Shown here one piece after another: positions 62,252 to 64,000 of a stretch of DNA of 64,000 bases (its first letter is position 1; each line of letters begins with the position of its first letter). The translations under genes were made by a program, and so were the position numbers. The stretch is from the NCBI GenBank assembly GCA_965247385.1, contig CBDFHG010000007.1, positions 310,001-374,000 on the forward strand, in the 5' to 3' direction. Origin of the DNA: Thermohalobaculum sp965247385. Its GTDB lineage: Bacteria > Pseudomonadota > Alphaproteobacteria > Rhodobacterales > Rhodobacteraceae. The notes under the pieces were generated by a model that made no database searches, had not been told where the DNA came from, and was given only the letters and a program-made list of their open reading frames with translations.

Positions 62252-63116
62252 TCATTTCTTCTTGTAGGTATGCTCATCGCCCGGAAAACTGCGCGCCCGC
62301 ACCTCTTCGCCGTACTGCCCCACCGCCCCGCGCATCATTTCCTCCATGGTACCGTAGCGCTTTACGAAGGTCGGCACGCGGGGCATCAGGCCGACCATAT
62401 CCTCGAACACCAGGATCTGCCCGTCGCATTGCGCCGAGGCGCCGATGCCGATGGTCGGGATCGAAACCTCCGCCGTGATCCGGTCGGCCAGGGGCGCCGC
62501 CACCCCCTCGACCACCACCGAGAAAGCTCCCGCCGCCTCCACCGCCCTTGGCGTCCGCCACCACCCGGTCCCACATCGCCTCGTCGCGCACCGCCTTGAA
62601 GCCGCCCATGGTGTTCATCGACTGCGGCATCAGCCCGATATGGGCCATCACCGGGATGCCGCGCCGCGACAGGTACTGGATCGTCGGTGCCATCTCGACC
62701 CCGCCCTCCAGCTTGACCGCGTGGCAGCCGGTCTCCTTGACCACGCGCGAGGCGTTGCGAAAGGCGACCTCCGGGCTCTCCTCGAAGCTGCCGAAGGGCA
62801 TGTCGACCACCACCAGCGACTTGTCGGCCCCGCGCACCACCGCCTGACCATGCATGATCATGTGCTCCAGCGTCACCCCCAGGGTATTCGGCATGCCGTG
62901 GATCACCATGCCCAGACTGTCGCCGACCAGCAGCAGATCGCAGACCGCACCGCAGATATGCGCCACATGGGCGGTATACGAGGTCAGACAAACCAGCGGC
63001 TCGCCGCCCTTGCTGGCCATGAAGTCCGGCACCGTCATGCGCTTGCGCGCGCGTCCCGACCCCTGATCCGGGTCGGTGATCGCAGCTTTTTTCGAGATTG
63101 TACTCCGGGTCGACAT
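62252..63116 (-). pseudogene. panB: 3-methyl-2-oxobutanoate hydroxymethyltransferase with a +1 frameshift
   Basis: Panthothenate-pathway enzyme (ketopantoate formation). The first part has MTVPDFMASKGGEPLVCLTS, VGDSLGMVIHG (metal site) and VKLEGGVEM, and reads to VVADAKGG. There an extra G (CCC on the plus strand at 62545-62547, where CC is expected) shifts the frame; without it the protein continues AVEAAGAFSVVVEGVAAPLA to the stop at 62252-62254, with IPTIGIGASAQCDGQILV intact. The shifted frame encodes a Gly/Arg-rich nonsense end to 62274. Either a real recent loss or a base-calling error in a G-rich run. Confidence 0.88.
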
Positions 63117-63449
63117 GGGCGGTTCCTCTGCTGGGCTTCCCCGCTCGAAGCCATCGCGGCGACCATACCCCGCCACCGCCGCCGGAAAAAGCGGCGTGTT
63201 GTCCCGGCCCGGCGCGCCATGCATCGGCCCCGGGGCGTATTCGCATTTATTCTGATTTTCTTTGATCGGAACCTATCCGCTTGAACCGCGCTGTCCCGGG
63301 CTTGACCCGGGATCTCCTGGAGCGACCTGGGAACAGGAGACCCCGGGTCTGCGGCAACGGTTGATCTCCGTTCGTCCTGCCGGTGAAGCGCGAGGCTTCC
63401 ACTCCTGACCGCAGAACCACCGCATGTCCGAGGCAGAATATTTTGAAAG
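63117..63449. other. Intergenic region with family A repeat, copy 3
   Basis: No gene is recognised. From 63272 it holds CCTATCCGCTTGAACCGCGC followed by the hairpin GTCCCGGGCTTGACCCGGGA, then a returning ACCCCGGGTCT near 63340. This is the best-preserved family A copy. The first 150 bases are panB upstream DNA. Confidence 0.6.
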
Positions 63450-63899
63450 CTACATTCCCTCATAAGGGGGTGTGATGGCGCTCGGCAGTGCAGTGTAGTT
63501 GGCGGTAGTGAGTTCGGGTTGGGGTCGAACCTGAGATGGAACCTCGCCCAGCCCGGATGAGCAGTTCTTTTTGATCATGGTCTGTTGAAGAATCTTCTGC
63601 TCACTTTTTAGTTGGGCGATTTGATTCGCAACGTTCCCGCCTGAGAGCGAGGAGACCGGCAATCCTGGAAAGATCACCCCAATAGTATCGTTGCTACGCG
63701 CCGTACGCTGCTGCGCCGAAGCTCCGACAAGCGCTTGTTCCACCCGGGTATTTTCCTCCGCGAGTTGAGTGCAGGAATAGTTTTTACAGGTCAACGGACT
63801 GACATATGCGGAAGCGACGCTTTCCGGCTTTTTAGCGCATGCCGCAAGCGCCATTGCGCCGACGAGGAATATACCGATTAAGAAAGGCAATGATTTCAT
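63450..63899 (-). CDS. Hypothetical lipoprotein
   Basis: A 149-residue protein with a lipoprotein signal (residues 1-20, lipobox LAAC, Cys21). The mature part is predicted helical around residues 40-75 (CKNYSCTQLAEENTRVEQAL) and has a conserved-looking pair of Cys (about 38 and 43) and a second helical stretch (NQIAQLKSEQKILQQTMIKK). The pattern resembles small alphaproteobacterial lipoproteins of unknown function in which an LxEExxR helix precedes a QLKGExxA helix. AAGGAGAT lies before the start. Alone on this strand at the edge of the window; downstream is the repeat region. Confidence 0.78.
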   Translation of the reverse strand: MKSLPFLIGIFLVGAMALAACAKKPESVASAYVSPLTCKNYSCTQLAEENTRVEQALVGASAQQRTARSNDTIGVIFPGLPVSSLSGGNVANQIAQLKSEQKILQQTMIKKNCSSGLGEVPSQVRPQPELTTANYTALPSAITPPYEGM

Positions 63900-64000
63900 C
63901 GCAATCTCCTTTCACTGAGGGGCGCACATCCTTGGCACAAAGGTGTAAGATATGGTTGCAAAAGTATGCAATTACAACAAAAATCAGGATGGTGGGCAAG

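Overview
The window looks like an alphaproteobacterial chromosome, most likely from the Rhodobacterales or a close relative. The grounds are high GC (about 62-65% by eye), the neighbourhoods eno-ftsB-pdhABC, recA-alaS, panB-TPR-bamB-der, fabD-fabG-acpP-fabF-mltG, rpsF-rpsR-rplI and radA-cvpA-purF, a lipoyl domain on pyruvate dehydrogenase E1 beta, a direct-repeat LexA box (GTTC-N7-GTTC) before recA, and a TGA-N9-TCA iron box. No rRNA, tRNA or CRISPR array was recognised.

Layout. 1-1.25 kb: broken transposase. 1.5-8 kb: mttB-like methyltransferase, guaA, a YdcF protein and an EamA transporter cut by a complete IS66-type element. 8-17 kb: mazG, an iron-binding protein, eno, an orphan nuclease-like gene, ftsB, pdhA-pdhB-pdhC, then a decayed IS1595-type element. 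17.8-28 kb: alaS, an IS5-type element containing an IS91/tyrosine-recombinase module, recA, an rsmB-like gene, guaB and an agmatinase-family gene. 28-34.6 kb: stacked IS ends that truncate a membrane-protein gene, rlmE, ppx/gppA, a metF with an in-frame amber codon, and a one-carbon cluster (small virulence-factor-family protein, MTHFR-like protein, methyltetrahydrofolate methyltransferase). 34.6-38.6 kb: IS30, IS21 and IS66 remnants around a glyoxalase-like gene, cysE and a dksA/traR-type gene. 38.8-43.3 kb: fatty-acid synthesis and mltG. 43.5-56.1 kb: ribosomal genes, dnaB, alr, an MlaE/MlaF pair, an AT-rich foreign gene, a PqiA-like gene, radA, cvpA, purF and two short-chain dehydrogenases. 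56.2-64 kb: an IS1380-type element, dodecin, der, bamB, a TPR partner, a frameshifted panB and a lipoprotein.

How the genes work together. Most intact genes are core: purines (guaA, guaB, purF), glycolysis to acetyl-CoA (eno, pdhABC), fatty-acid initiation (fabD, fabG, acpP, fabF), replication, repair and translation, and the cell envelope (bamB, mltG, alr, mla). Layered on these is a heavy load of insertion sequences of at least eight families, mostly decayed, together with broken host genes (eamA, metF, panB, a membrane protein, possibly a cckA tail). This suggests a lineage that went through an IS expansion and is losing genes. Some single-base lesions could be assembly errors.

The accessory parts most worth attention are the orphan PD-(D/E)XK-type gene joined to ftsB by an ATGA overlap, the AT-rich gene inside the mla cluster, the duplicated double-hairpin element near 7.9 and 30.7 kb, and the broken metF lying near an intact divergent MTHFR-like gene.
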